A DNA stretch of 64,000 nucleotides from CAWGJF01 sp963715745 (GCA_963715745.1 OY970271.1:2170001-2234000); one strand, 5' to 3'. Numbered from the stretch's first letter, positions 8,474-18,224 are shown. Notes: a model not told the origin generated them from the sequence alone. A program made the numbers and translations.

Positions 8474-9107
8474 TTGAATTAATTTTACCAGTTATTATCA
8501 TACTCTTCCACAGGAAGGGAATCCTGCCACACCCATAAAAATTAATATTGGTAAATCCAAGTTCTTCAAAAAGTTTTGTTAAAGTTTTTTTTGACCAAAA
8601 TTTTATATGGCCACCATCCCATAATGGATTTAAATGGTTATCCCATTTATTTAATATTGAAAGAACCATATTTTTAAGGAACCCGTGGTACGGTGTGGAT
8701 AATATCAAAATTCCTTGTTTATTTTTTATCAAAATGTTTTTACATAGCTTGATATAACTTCTTGGATCAAAAAGGTGTTCAATTACTTCTGTAGAAATAA
8801 TTGTATCGAAAGATTTTTCAGATAGCTCTGAAGGCAATTCAATATCTTGAATATTATGCAAATAAAATCTGTCCGGGAAAGAATTTTTTGCAATTCCTAT
8901 TCCTTTCTCCGATGCATCAATTCCATAGACATTAAATCCTTTCTCAATTAAATTTATTGCCATGCTGCCATTTCCGCAGCCAATGTCTAAAATACTTTTT
9001 GAATTATTTATACTCAATATTTCTAAAATATTTGGAACCAAGTAATTATGAGTATGACTTGCTTCTGTACTCTTAAAACCATATTCAAAGTAGTTAGCCA
9101 TATTCAA
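8466..9107 (-). CDS. Class I SAM-dependent methyltransferase (UbiG/Methyltransf_11 type)
   Basis: 213 residues with a classical Rossmann methyltransferase core: SILDIGCGNGSMAINLI (motif I, residues ~38-54), VYGIDASEKGI (acidic loop binding the SAM ribose), and FDTIISTEVIEHLFDP (motif II/III). In glycan loci such proteins usually methylate a sugar or chain end; the substrate here is unknown. MNM gives two possible ATG starts two codons apart. The 3' end overlaps the WaaE-like gene by 8 bases and the 5' end lies 4 bases from the next upstream gene, so it belongs to the long minus-strand operon. Confidence 0.85.
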   Translation of the reverse strand: MNMANYFEYGFKSTEASHTHNYLVPNILEILSINNSKSILDIGCGNGSMAINLIEKGFNVYGIDASEKGIGIAKNSFPDRFYLHNIQDIELPSELSEKSFDTIISTEVIEHLFDPRSYIKLCKNILIKNKQGILILSTPYHGFLKNMVLSILNKWDNHLNPLWDGGHIKFWSKKTLTKLFEELGFTNINFYGCGRIPFLWKSMIITGKINSNE

Positions 9108-9111
9108 TAAA

Positions 9112-10314
9112 TCAATTAAGTTTTATTCTTTCATATTGATGTAGCATTTGCAATGCAACACTATCAATATTATAATACTTTTCTACCATTACTCTACCAT
9201 TTAGTAATATTATATTTCTTAAATTTTCATCTGCCATTAAACTTTTAATACCTTCTTTAACACTTTCAATATTTGTCAGTGTAATAACTCCAGCATTATT
9301 TTCTTTTATTTCCTTGTAGATCCCTACTTTATCAGAAATTATTACAGGGCATCTGCAAGCCATTGCTTCGACCACCGCCATCCCGAAATTTTCACTGTAA
9401 GAAGGAAGTATAAACATATAAGCATTTTTAAATAAATTCCATTTATCATTACCGACAACTTCTCCTGTAAAAATAATTTTCTCACTTATCTTCCAAGCTT
9501 CTGCCAGCTTCCTAACTTCACTAGCGTAAGTAACGGAGTCGTCCCCTGCAATTACAAGCATTAATTCACTATTATTTTTACAAACTTCAGCAAATGCAGG
9601 TATTAATAAATCAAATCCTTTTTTGGAATGTATTCTTCCAAGAAATAATAAATATCTTTTACCATATAGATCAAATTTATTAATAATATCTGAATGAGCT
9701 ACTAATGCTTTATCAATTTCTCCAATATCAATTCCATTAGGAATAACGAATGAAGCCGACTTTAGTTTCAGGTAGTCCTGAACCTTTACCTTTTCATCAT
9801 CTGTTGTGAAATGAATTGCTGAAGCTTCATTCAAATATTTTTTTACAAACAATTTATAATATAATTTCTTTATGGAAGTCGATCTTAATTCTATTGTTTC
9901 CTTGTAAATCGTTCCCCTCGGTGAGATGATATATGGCTTATTAAACTTTTTCGCTAAATAACTTCCAGCCAAAACGGGAAAGTTCCATACAGCAGTTATG
10001 TGAACGAGATCATAATTATTTATGATCTTTTTTATTTCTTTGTATATTGGAATTGAGAAATTATAGTGCTCGTACCCCCAGTAATCTAAATACTTAACTC
10101 TAACGCCATCCACATAATTCCACCTCTCCTTGTCATCCTGAGCTTGTCGAAGGATCTGTTCTTTTTGCTCTTGTGACAGTCCTGCATTTGTAGTTAAAAC
10201 ATCAATGTGTGTTCCTTGTTTATTTAACTTTTTATTCAATAAATGCACTGATTGAATTGGACCACCATATTTTAATACGGGATAATAAGATGGTGAGATG
10301 TGTAATATTCTCAT
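9112..10314 (-). CDS. GT4 glycosyltransferase with repeat-derived peptide
   Basis: 400-residue GT-B enzyme. It starts MRILHISPSYYPVLKYGGP, has VIPNGIDIGEID, YLLFLGRIHSKKGFDLLI and the catalytic E-x7-E region SENFGMAVVEAMACRCPVI. Residues ~47-64 (about QEQKEQILRQAQDDKER) replace the short loop usually found between TTNAG and YVDGVRVKY. They are encoded by a class B repeat at about 10129-10165 and lie in the variable N-terminal loop away from the nucleotide-binding motifs. The enzyme would extend a lipid-linked oligosaccharide in the cytoplasm. The ATG follows directly on the stop of the Wzy-like gene. Confidence 0.9.
   Translation of the reverse strand: MRILHISPSYYPVLKYGGPIQSVHLLNKKLNKQGTHIDVLTTNAGLSQEQKEQILRQAQDDKERWNYVDGVRVKYLDYWGYEHYNFSIPIYKEIKKIINNYDLVHITAVWNFPVLAGSYLAKKFNKPYIISPRGTIYKETIELRSTSIKKLYYKLFVKKYLNEASAIHFTTDDEKVKVQDYLKLKSASFVIPNGIDIGEIDKALVAHSDIINKFDLYGKRYLLFLGRIHSKKGFDLLIPAFAEVCKNNSELMLVIAGDDSVTYASEVRKLAEAWKISEKIIFTGEVVGNDKWNLFKNAYMFILPSYSENFGMAVVEAMACRCPVIISDKVGIYKEIKENNAGVITLTNIESVKEGIKSLMADENLRNIILLNGRVMVEKYYNIDSVALQMLHQYERIKLN
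10129..10165. repeat. Class B repeat fragment inside GT4 gene
   Basis: TGTCATCCTGAGCTTGTCG followed by AAGGATCTG, the same core as the palindromic class B units at 27-29 kb. It is read in frame as ILRQAQDDK. Confidence 0.75.
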
Positions 10315-11763
10315 TTATTTTTCAAAAAATATCAATTGAAAAATATATGTGAATATAAAATCTCTAATAAGATCATATGAAAGGGCATAGACTGCAGTTT
10401 GGATTGGAATAAAATTACTAACCAATACTAAATAAATTAAAAATTTACCTGCATTACGAGAATAGAATAAACGATAAATAATTTTTTGGATTAAACCAAT
10501 TATCCCGAAAAAAAAGATAACTAGTAAAGTACCTCCCGCCATATATAAATAACCTATAGGACCCATCCCGCGTGAAACGGGGAAACTTGTTTTATGTGCT
10601 ACTAATTGATGCCAATACGTATACTCTTGCATACTCGGTTTAGTTGGCCATAACAGCCGAGGGATGAATGCATAAACAGGTTCAAGTAATAAATGATTCA
10701 AAAATGGTGGTGAATTTACACCTAAACCCACGACTTCTTTATATCTAATTGCAACAGCAGATTCTATTAGCATATTTTGTCTCGTCAATGCTTTTTCAAA
10801 GAATGTTTCTCTTATTCGGGAACGTTCACCAACTTTGAGGGAGTATTCCATATTAGTAATCAAACTATTAATGTCTTTTGAATTATATGCTTTGTCCAAC
10901 TTAATTGCTAATCTCAATGGTTCAATTAGTAGATAAGCTAAAAATATCATAAATACTAAAATCATCCCTACCTTTGTAAGCCTAATTTTATCCTTATAAA
11001 ACATTGAAACAAAAAGAACTAACAAAGGCGGCATAATAAAGGCACCTTTAGAAACATGCATAATCCCGATTATCATTGCAGTAATTGTTACTAGAATTAG
11101 CGCTAATTTTTTTTTTGTCTTTCCGCTATAATAATTCAGTGAAATTAATAAAACTGCAAAAAGAGATAATTGTTGAAGTAAATCTAATAAACCAGATATT
11201 GATACAAATTCGTACGCATCAGAACTTTTTTTCCAACCAAAGATTCCGAGGTTTAATTGAAGATATACACTTAAAACACTAGCTAATAAAAGGACTAAAA
11301 TGACTAAAGGTTTATACTTAAAATTCTTTTTAAACTTAAGCATTTTAAACAGTCCACTTAATTTGCTGCTTAATCTTTCACTTGCTCTACTCTCATAAGC
11401 AAACCACATTGCGACTGTTGCGCCGAATGTAATAATTAATGTGAAATTGATCCAATGGAATGCGTCTGAATTTGTAACAAATACTTCTGATTCCATTATT
11501 TTAAGAAAATCAGGATTAGTATATAATATATTTGAAAAAACATATTGCAAGAGAATAGTTGAAATAGAGGATATTGCTATTGGCTGAAGATACCACTTGG
11601 GATCCGTTTTTTTTAAATTCCAAAGTTTGAATGAAACATAAACGAGTATTAGAATAGAAAATATTAATGTAAAAACTGGCTCTTTAATTTCATTTCCAAT
11701 CTCCTTAAAATAATAGCTCAGTGATATTAGAATAATGATTATATAAATTTCGAGTGCTCTCAT
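10315..11763 (-). CDS. Wzy-like oligosaccharide repeat-unit polymerase
   Basis: 482-residue inner-membrane protein with about 11-12 hydrophobic segments and a large loop between residues ~290 and 420. That loop contains AFIPRLLWPTKPSMQEY and a GMGPIGYLYMAGG block, the P-R-x-x-W-P-x-K-P and G..G.LY.. signatures of O-antigen polymerase (Wzy) proteins. It would link undecaprenyl-diphosphate repeat units at the periplasmic face. The position between a CgeB-like gene and a GT4 gene, within a cluster that also has a Wzx flippase, supports the call. A 3-base gap to the upstream gene indicates one transcript. As usual for Wzy, overall sequence similarity is low. Confidence 0.82.
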   Translation of the reverse strand: MRALEIYIIIILISLSYYFKEIGNEIKEPVFTLIFSILILVYVSFKLWNLKKTDPKWYLQPIAISSISTILLQYVFSNILYTNPDFLKIMESEVFVTNSDAFHWINFTLIITFGATVAMWFAYESRASERLSSKLSGLFKMLKFKKNFKYKPLVILVLLLASVLSVYLQLNLGIFGWKKSSDAYEFVSISGLLDLLQQLSLFAVLLISLNYYSGKTKKKLALILVTITAMIIGIMHVSKGAFIMPPLLVLFVSMFYKDKIRLTKVGMILVFMIFLAYLLIEPLRLAIKLDKAYNSKDINSLITNMEYSLKVGERSRIRETFFEKALTRQNMLIESAVAIRYKEVVGLGVNSPPFLNHLLLEPVYAFIPRLLWPTKPSMQEYTYWHQLVAHKTSFPVSRGMGPIGYLYMAGGTLLVIFFFGIIGLIQKIIYRLFYSRNAGKFLIYLVLVSNFIPIQTAVYALSYDLIRDFIFTYIFQLIFFEK

Positions 11764-11766
11764 ATA

Positions 11767-12816
11767 TCAATTATAATCATATATAGCTATTGTATTTGAA
11801 ATAATTTTTAAAAGATCATTTAATCTTATTAAATATGTGTGATCCTTTAAGGCTCTTTCACTGGCTTTTTTTGAAATCAATAATCGCTTTTCAGGTTCAT
11901 TTAAATAATAATTAATCTTACTTTTCAATTCTTCAATGTTATTAAAACAAACAATTTCTTCATCAATGGTGAATAAATCATCAATACACTTTCGATAATT
12001 CACTAATTGAAAACCTCCTGCAGCAGCAATTTCAAATGTTCGAACATTAGTACTCCAGATTTCCCCGGGTTGTAGATTATTAATTACAATCTTTGCTGCT
12101 CTAAATGCTTTCGACTTTTCTTCATTTGCAACAAATTCATTCTGTATCATTTTAGAAATTTTTGATACATTCAACCAAGAGGGAGCAGGATTGCCCCAAA
12201 TTTTACAATTGTAATCGGTTAAATGGTTAAAAATCTCCACTCGGCTTGAGTGTAAATTACCGGCTGTCACTAGATCACAGGAATATTTTTTAATATCAGA
12301 TTCTGTTAACTTAACAGGATAATGATATTTAGGATTACATGCTTCCGGTAAATAAAAAACATTTTTTTTGCCTAATTCATTTTGTAATAATTGGACAATA
12401 TAATAATCTTTAAAAAACATAAAATCATAGTCAGCATTTAGGAACATAGATTTTTTGAACAATCCAATATGATCAGGATACCATAGCACTACTGGTGCAT
12501 TAGTAATTCTTTTAATTTCACATAATTGTTTTGGTGTAATAATGTCGTGGCAGGAAAGTATTAATTCAGGTTTATACTTTTTAATTAGTCGAATCAATTT
12601 TTTTAACTGATTCTCTTCAAACAAATTCAATTTTTTGTATAAATCAAAAAAAGCACTTTTAACCTGTCTAATCCTGTACTGATTTTTACTTTTTGATTGT
12701 TCATAACTTATTCCATAATCATAAGGTATTACATCATTGCCCATTTCAATAAAAGTTTCTTTTATGTGCTGCGCAAATCCTTCAGTATAAAATTTACCAA
12801 TTATTAATATCCTCAT
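11767..12816 (-). CDS. CgeB-family glycosyltransferase-like protein
   Basis: 349 residues with a GT-B-like layout: MRILIIGKFYTEGFAQHI at the N-terminus, LILSCHDIITPKQL and VLWYPDHIGLF in the middle, and a C-terminal NVRTFEIAAAGGFQLVNYR that matches the CgeB/DUF3880-type nucleotide-sugar binding motif (R-x-F-E-x-x-A-x-G). CgeB-like proteins occur widely in polysaccharide loci as putative glycosyltransferases. The ATG overlaps the stop of the upstream FkbM gene (ATGA). Donor unknown. Confidence 0.8.
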   Translation of the reverse strand: MRILIIGKFYTEGFAQHIKETFIEMGNDVIPYDYGISYEQSKSKNQYRIRQVKSAFFDLYKKLNLFEENQLKKLIRLIKKYKPELILSCHDIITPKQLCEIKRITNAPVVLWYPDHIGLFKKSMFLNADYDFMFFKDYYIVQLLQNELGKKNVFYLPEACNPKYHYPVKLTESDIKKYSCDLVTAGNLHSSRVEIFNHLTDYNCKIWGNPAPSWLNVSKISKMIQNEFVANEEKSKAFRAAKIVINNLQPGEIWSTNVRTFEIAAAGGFQLVNYRKCIDDLFTIDEEIVCFNNIEELKSKINYYLNEPEKRLLISKKASERALKDHTYLIRLNDLLKIISNTIAIYDYN

Positions 12817-13670
12817 TGGAATACACTATTTAATGCGAAATTACAAATTAGATCGTATCGTTTGTCATCCTTATGAACTGCAAGTAAGTTATTTGTAGTC
12901 ATCGGTCTTACAATTTCATTTTCTCTCAATAAACCCGTGGTTTCGAATCTGAAAATTTTCCAATCATCCGTAAAGACAGAAAGTAAATCACTAAACAAAA
13001 TATTTAATTCTTTACCAAAAGATTCACTCCATTCGAAAATAACTAATGGTTTTAAATCATTTAACCGCGAAAATCCTTTTAAGACAAAATACTCATAACC
13101 TTCAACATCAATCTTCAGTATAGTCGGATACAATATATCGAATTGGCTAATAACGGAATCTATTTTTAATGATTTAACTTTTATTATTGTACTTTTATTA
13201 ATTTTTCTTAAACTTGAAAGACTAGAATTTTCGTTTAATAAATGGAAGAGAATTTCCCCATCATTATCAGATAAAGCAATATTAAAAATTTTTACATTAT
13301 TTAAATTTTGCAATGCATAAATTAACCTGGATGCAAGATCATAGTTCGGTTCAAAAGAATATATTTTACATTTATTAGACAGAAATAATGTATATAATCC
13401 AATATTTGAGCCGACATCATAAAAAACGTCTTCGGGCTTTACAATTTTTTTAAGAAATGCGAAAATTTCATTTTCATTTGCAATACTTCCATTATTTAAA
13501 AAAAACCCAAGCCCAGCATTATCAAGTAAATCAATTTCGATTTCAATATCAAAAGGATTCATTTTAATAAATCTCAACTTAGGAATTATTTTGACTAATG
13601 ATTTTATAATTAATGTCTTTCCCCTAGGTATTTGGAGATTCTTAATAATATTGAATATCTTATAATGCAG
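12813..13670 (-). CDS. FkbM-family methyltransferase, probable CUG start
   Basis: SAM-dependent methyltransferase of the FkbM type, with VFYDVGSNIGLYTLFLS (motif I), IYSFEPNYDLA and TILKIDVEGYEYFVLKGF. The usual calls would start at TTG 13577 or ATG 13562, but the frame stays open upstream for 31 codons. Those encode a family-like N-terminus (NLQIPRGKTLIIK and then IIPKLRFIKMNPFD). No ATG, GTG or TTG lies further up. A CTG at 13670 sits 7 bases after an AGAGGT ribosome-binding site (13678-13683), giving 285 residues. The CUG start is an inference; loss of an original ATG is the alternative. The gene heads a short run with the CgeB gene (ATGA overlap). Confidence 0.72.
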   Translation of the reverse strand: MHYKIFNIIKNLQIPRGKTLIIKSLVKIIPKLRFIKMNPFDIEIEIDLLDNAGLGFFLNNGSIANENEIFAFLKKIVKPEDVFYDVGSNIGLYTLFLSNKCKIYSFEPNYDLASRLIYALQNLNNVKIFNIALSDNDGEILFHLLNENSSLSSLRKINKSTIIKVKSLKIDSVISQFDILYPTILKIDVEGYEYFVLKGFSRLNDLKPLVIFEWSESFGKELNILFSDLLSVFTDDWKIFRFETTGLLRENEIVRPMTTNNLLAVHKDDKRYDLICNFALNSVFQ

Positions 13671-13756
13671 TTAAATTACCTCTTTGCATTTAGTATTTGC
13701 TTTAAAATTCATATTAACCCTTAAATTCCAAGTTTAATTTTTATCAAAATAATATT

Positions 13757-14689
13757 TTACTTTTTTGTTAAGACCAAAAGAAATATTCTTGACCATCGAT
13801 CGGGTAAAACATTCTTAAAAATAGTATCAACTAATCTTAATAAGAATAAATGTGGTTTTAAAAAAGTGTTTGATATATTAGAAATAATCCTAAAGAAATA
13901 TTTACTAACTGAGGGTAATTGCCCTAGCTTACCATATACAGATGGAGATTGTAAAAATGTTTTTTCCATTCCAAAAGAAACAACAATATTGAAAGAGTTT
14001 TCAATAAAAATTTTTTTATTCTCAGTAGGTGTATGATAACCTAAGTGACCATCGTGATCTAAGAACGCCAGTTTATAAAAATCAGGATTTTTGGATTTAA
14101 TTAATTTGATTAGGGGATTATCTGTTTTTACATCAAATAGAAAAATAAGTTTGCCACCTGGCCTAAGTACTCTATAGCACTCCTTGAGTATTCTATGTTT
14201 ATCTTCAAGTGTTATGTGTTCCCAAAAATATGAACTTATTACTGCATCAGTGGAATTATCTGATAATGGAATAGCCTCAGTTACATCCACTTGTATAAGT
14301 TGATTATAAATATCTCCTATCCCGGATAGTGAGCTAAAGGATATATCAATTCCGATCATATCATATCTTTTACCAAAGTATTTTACACCACTTGCACATC
14401 CTAATTCAATCACCTTTGAATGTTTTGGCACGTATTTACGTACGTACCACAAAAAACCATTACTAATTGCCCATAAAGGTAGAATATAAAACCATTTTTC
14501 ATCTTTTGGAATATATTTAACAGTATTTTTATAAGTTCCTTCGTAAAAATCATCATTATTATCTATTAATCTGACTATGTCATTTTTTATAGGATACCTA
14601 GTTTTTCCATCTTTACTTTGATAAAATTTATTGTCGTCTGAAATAAATAATTGTTTTTTAGTAACCGGACAGATTAATATATTTTTCAT
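13757..14689 (-). CDS. SAM-dependent methyltransferase with N-terminal Trm112-like segment
   Basis: 310 residues. The first ~50 (NILICPVTKKQLFIS, then TRYPIKNDIVRLI) look like a Trm112-type zinc-ribbon remnant, although the second CxxC-type pair is missing. The methyltransferase core follows with SKVIELGCASGVKYFG, MIGIDISFSSLSG, TDAVISSYFWEHI and LRPGGKLIFLFD. It presumably methylates a glycan or lipid intermediate. It starts at 14689, sharing a base with the end of the Wzx gene, and is followed by a 90-base AT-rich spacer before the CUG start of the next gene. Confidence 0.8.
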   Translation of the reverse strand: MKNILICPVTKKQLFISDDNKFYQSKDGKTRYPIKNDIVRLIDNNDDFYEGTYKNTVKYIPKDEKWFYILPLWAISNGFLWYVRKYVPKHSKVIELGCASGVKYFGKRYDMIGIDISFSSLSGIGDIYNQLIQVDVTEAIPLSDNSTDAVISSYFWEHITLEDKHRILKECYRVLRPGGKLIFLFDVKTDNPLIKLIKSKNPDFYKLAFLDHDGHLGYHTPTENKKIFIENSFNIVVSFGMEKTFLQSPSVYGKLGQLPSVSKYFFRIISNISNTFLKPHLFLLRLVDTIFKNVLPDRWSRIFLLVLTKK

Positions 14690-16224
14690 TATGATTTAAT
14701 TGTTAATAAATTATAAAATCTATTCTTAACGTCATTTGATAGTAAAATAAACAACCTTGAGTATATAATTATTAACAAACCAATGCCAGTAAAAACAACA
14801 ATGAAATAACTCATTTTTAAAAAATAATTTATAAATAAAATTCCTATGGTTATTATTACTGCTATAATGTTTAATATAATTACATTTAATTTTAGTGAAG
14901 AATTCAATTGCTTTAGACTTTTGTTTGCAAAAGTATGACTATAGAATGCAGCTATAACTTCACCGAAAAAAAGTGCAAGTCCTAAAGCGAATAATCCTAA
15001 AGTATTAATTAACAGTATACTCAACAAGGCAGTAATAAAAAATCTAGTAGTGTTAATAATCGAAATTGCCCTTAAACTGTTTATCCCTGTAAGAAATGTA
15101 ATGAACCCTTTAGAAAAATTGGCTAAAATTACAGAAGCTACAATTATAGAATACAAAGCGAGATCAAAATGTAGGATACCTTTAGTCCACCAGGTGTATA
15201 AAGGCTCTATGAATAATAGTGAAATTATAAATATACAATTAACGATAAATCCTGTAATAACCCAGTTGGTTTCAAACATATCCAATAATTTATCTGGTTC
15301 CTTTTTAACATAATATCTTATCATTTCGGGGTAAAGTGGTGTAATAACCATGCCTGTGCCTTGAAGAGCGGTATTACCTAGTGTCCTAATTGTAGTAAAT
15401 AATGGTACAAAAGAAGCATTTAAAAAATTTGTAATAATTAAGACTATCCCACTATTACTAAATTGTACTAACAAATTTGAGTACGTAAGAACAATTGATT
15501 TCTTTAAATTAGAAAATCCAGTATGCCAATTACCTCCGGTCCACCACGGATAAAATTCAGGCATTAAATATCTTATATAAATAAACAGCAAGTAAGAATA
15601 AATTAATGAGCTTAAAGCAGTATAAAAACAGGCTTCAAAAATTGAAAATTTAAAAAGCCCAGCAATCACTAATATAATAATTTGAATCGCTTTTAGAATT
15701 ATACCTAAATAAATTGATCGCGCCATCATACCTAAAGGAAGAATCATTCTTACTAATATTCCTCCTATATTTCCTGATAATAACCAGACAAGCATGATTG
15801 AAATTAAACCCCATTCAACTCCCATTTCCTTTGATGCTTCAGAAGTAATCCCGACAAACGATGGGGTAAAATTGAATATTATTATCATTATTAGAATTAA
15901 TAATTCTAATAATCCAATAACTAGGCAGGCCCTAATACTTGAAGCTAATATTTTTTTGGCTTCTGGCTTATCAAGATGAAAAAGTTTATTAAATTCATTT
16001 CCTATATAATTTTGATGACCCGAATCAAAGGTTTGTAATAATGTAAAAAAAGAAAAAACAGCTATCCACACACCATATTTATCTGCACCCCAATTGTTAA
16101 GTAGTAAAGGTACTAATACAATGGCCTGCACAAATTGAAGAGAAAATTGAATTAGATTGGCCAAAAGACTATTAAGGCTTCTCTTTTCAATTGTTGAATT
16201 AAGTTGTGTTGTTGTTCTCTTCAC
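14689..16224 (-). CDS. wzx: Wzx-type lipid-linked oligosaccharide flippase
   Basis: 511 residues with about 12-14 hydrophobic helices and the MOP-superfamily N-terminus (NSLLANLIQFSLQFVQAIVL, then LVPLLLNNWGADKYGVWIAV). A paired-helix polysaccharide-transport layout continues to the end (FIVVFTGIGLLIIIYSRLFI). It would translocate undecaprenyl-diphosphate-linked repeat units across the inner membrane, feeding the Wzy-like polymerase encoded at 10315-11763. Its start overlaps the 3' end of the upstream putative glycosyltransferase by 26 bases. No repeat insertion is visible in it. Confidence 0.9.
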   Translation of the reverse strand: MKRTTTQLNSTIEKRSLNSLLANLIQFSLQFVQAIVLVPLLLNNWGADKYGVWIAVFSFFTLLQTFDSGHQNYIGNEFNKLFHLDKPEAKKILASSIRACLVIGLLELLILIMIIIFNFTPSFVGITSEASKEMGVEWGLISIMLVWLLSGNIGGILVRMILPLGMMARSIYLGIILKAIQIIILVIAGLFKFSIFEACFYTALSSLIYSYLLFIYIRYLMPEFYPWWTGGNWHTGFSNLKKSIVLTYSNLLVQFSNSGIVLIITNFLNASFVPLFTTIRTLGNTALQGTGMVITPLYPEMIRYYVKKEPDKLLDMFETNWVITGFIVNCIFIISLLFIEPLYTWWTKGILHFDLALYSIIVASVILANFSKGFITFLTGINSLRAISIINTTRFFITALLSILLINTLGLFALGLALFFGEVIAAFYSHTFANKSLKQLNSSLKLNVIILNIIAVIITIGILFINYFLKMSYFIVVFTGIGLLIIIYSRLFILLSNDVKNRFYNLLTIKS

Positions 16225-17236
16225 TTAACTCTTTTATTAGATATTGTGCTAGTTTAATTGTGGTTTTATTTTTCACCCATTGTAAGCATTCGGTTTGCAA
16301 TTGTTTATAATCTTCATCGCTTAATGAATTAATTATTGTAATTAGATCGGTGTATGATTTATAACTAATACAATTTTTTCCAGGAATTAGACCATGTGGA
16401 GCACAGGTTGAAGGTTTTTTATCCAAATCTTTGAAACAAATTACAGCAGCATTAGCAGCTATTTCATAATGTCTTAAACAATCCCAACCACTGCGTTTTG
16501 TAGTTATACCGAATTTTGATTCAGCTAAATCATTGTAATAATCTTTCTCATCTTTGAAAACATATTTAGTAAAACTTCCTTTGACTTTTGACGCAAATTC
16601 CTCATCAACAATATGTTTTGGAAACAATTTTTTCTTTTCAGGTAAAGTCTTAACTATTTTATTTTCTGGAATTGCAAATGAAATTTTTCTCAATTTATAA
16701 AGAGGAAAAAATATTTTTGCTAATTTTTTAGGTATTATTTTAAATGCACGGAAATAATGAGTCTCAGGTGTCCATTCTCTTTTGAAATACAAGAATCTAT
16801 TATGAACACGTGGTAATGTCCAGTAATATGGTCTTCTCCAAAAAAAACCATAGTATGGATAAATCGAAGGGGCATCTGAACCATCAAGAAAAATAGTATT
16901 ATATTTTTTTAGATATGGAAATAATTCAACATAAGTACCAAAGTGATTTTTAATATCACCGAAAATTATCATATCAAAATAATTATTCTTCAACTTATCA
17001 AAAGTTATGTGGAACCTATCAATTTTCTTATTTTCGAATAAGAAAAATAACGTAAATGCATTCCCTCTGATTTGATCCCTATATAATTCCTTATTCTCTT
17101 TAATAATAATTTCATTTTTTGGAAAATCAATTACTTCAATATTACTTATTGATTTTAGACCGTGCAAAATAGCTACGTTTAAATAATCGGCAGTGTGAAA
17201 ATTTAGGAGTAATATTCTTTTTCTTTGCATTATCAA
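16199..17236 (-). CDS. Putative glycosyltransferase, exact family not recognised
   Basis: 345 residues without a family I can name firmly. The N-terminus (RKRILLLNFHTADYLNVAI) and a C-terminal block (SKFGITTKRSGWDCLRHYEI followed by AANAAVICFKDLD) resemble GT-B-like proteins of polysaccharide loci, in which GWDC.R.YE.....A sits at the nucleotide-sugar site. The centre is rich in aromatic and basic residues (PYYGFFWRRPYYWTLPR). It overlaps the Wzx gene by 26 bases and lies 3 bases from the GT2 gene upstream, so it is certainly part of the operon. MIMQ offers two ATG starts two codons apart. Confidence 0.65.
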   Translation of the reverse strand: MIMQRKRILLLNFHTADYLNVAILHGLKSISNIEVIDFPKNEIIIKENKELYRDQIRGNAFTLFFLFENKKIDRFHITFDKLKNNYFDMIIFGDIKNHFGTYVELFPYLKKYNTIFLDGSDAPSIYPYYGFFWRRPYYWTLPRVHNRFLYFKREWTPETHYFRAFKIIPKKLAKIFFPLYKLRKISFAIPENKIVKTLPEKKKLFPKHIVDEEFASKVKGSFTKYVFKDEKDYYNDLAESKFGITTKRSGWDCLRHYEIAANAAVICFKDLDKKPSTCAPHGLIPGKNCISYKSYTDLITIINSLSDEDYKQLQTECLQWVKNKTTIKLAQYLIKELSEENNNTT

Positions 17237-17239
17237 TAG

Positions 17240-18223
17240 TTAGTAATTTGATTTTCTATATTTGTTCAACTTAGGTCCGATATTTAAAAATAATTTTCTT
17301 AAGAGTGTATTTTTATTTAATAATAATTTTAGAAAGTTTAGGATTACATCACTGCAGTATTTATTAATTTCATTAATTGATTGATTAAGGAATGGTTCAT
17401 TACCTTTAATTAAGGATTGATAAAAAATTCTTTTACTTGATTTACATATTTTTTTTTCTAATAGTTTAATTGCCTTTTCGTATAATTCTCTATCTTCTGA
17501 AAAATTTCTTTCAATATTTGTTTTATGAATGTCATAGATCCAATTATTAATATCCCACGCCTTTTGATGTAAAATATGATTCATTTCACGTCCTCTGAAC
17601 TTGAATAATACTTCTTTTAGATAGACAAAATCGTAAGACCTCAATAATCTTAACCATAAATCATTATCTGTATACCATCCAAATTTTGGATCATAATATT
17701 TACCCACTTTTTCGTAAGCCGATTTTCTCACTAAACAGCAAGCATGTATTGGACTGCTAAAATCTTTTTCATTAAGAAGATATGATTTTAAAAAACCTTT
17801 TCCATTGACATATTCAGGTAAGTCTAGTATGTGTGATTTGAAATTTGATATGCCATCTTCATCTACCCAACCAGATCCTTGAAGAACAAAGCCAGCGTTA
17901 GAATATTTACTAAGCGCGTTAAAAGATTTTTCTAATAAGAATCGATCAAAAAAATCGTGATCATGCAGTATAATTATGTATTCACCTCTAGCAATCCGTA
18001 ATATTGTGTTTAATGGATGAGGCATCCCTTTGTTATTTTCATTAATTCTAATGATTCTATCATCATCGAATGAGTTCATAACACCAACTGTTTCATCAGT
18101 TGAACCATCATTATAAATAATAAATTCAAAATCTCTATAACTTTGGTTTAATACCTGGTTAATTGCAGAATTTAAAGACATAGCCCTATTATAGGTTGGC
18201 ATTCCAATTGTTACTTTAGGCAT
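17240..18223 (-). CDS. GT2 glycosyltransferase
   Basis: 327 residues. It opens KVTIGMPTYNRAMSLNSAI, has IYNDGSTDETVGVM, LHDHDFFDRFLL as the DXD equivalent (DHD), and ACCLVRKSAYEKVGKY, the acceptor-side block of family-2 enzymes. The C-terminal ~100 residues are helical and lysine-rich, consistent with membrane association. It lies 1 base from the end of the epimerase gene in the same operon. The use of DHD rather than DDD or DAD is tolerated in the family. Substrate unknown. Confidence 0.88.
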   Translation of the reverse strand: MPKVTIGMPTYNRAMSLNSAINQVLNQSYRDFEFIIYNDGSTDETVGVMNSFDDDRIIRINENNKGMPHPLNTILRIARGEYIIILHDHDFFDRFLLEKSFNALSKYSNAGFVLQGSGWVDEDGISNFKSHILDLPEYVNGKGFLKSYLLNEKDFSSPIHACCLVRKSAYEKVGKYYDPKFGWYTDNDLWLRLLRSYDFVYLKEVLFKFRGREMNHILHQKAWDINNWIYDIHKTNIERNFSEDRELYEKAIKLLEKKICKSSKRIFYQSLIKGNEPFLNQSINEINKYCSDVILNFLKLLLNKNTLLRKLFLNIGPKLNKYRKSNY

Positions 18224-18224
18224 A

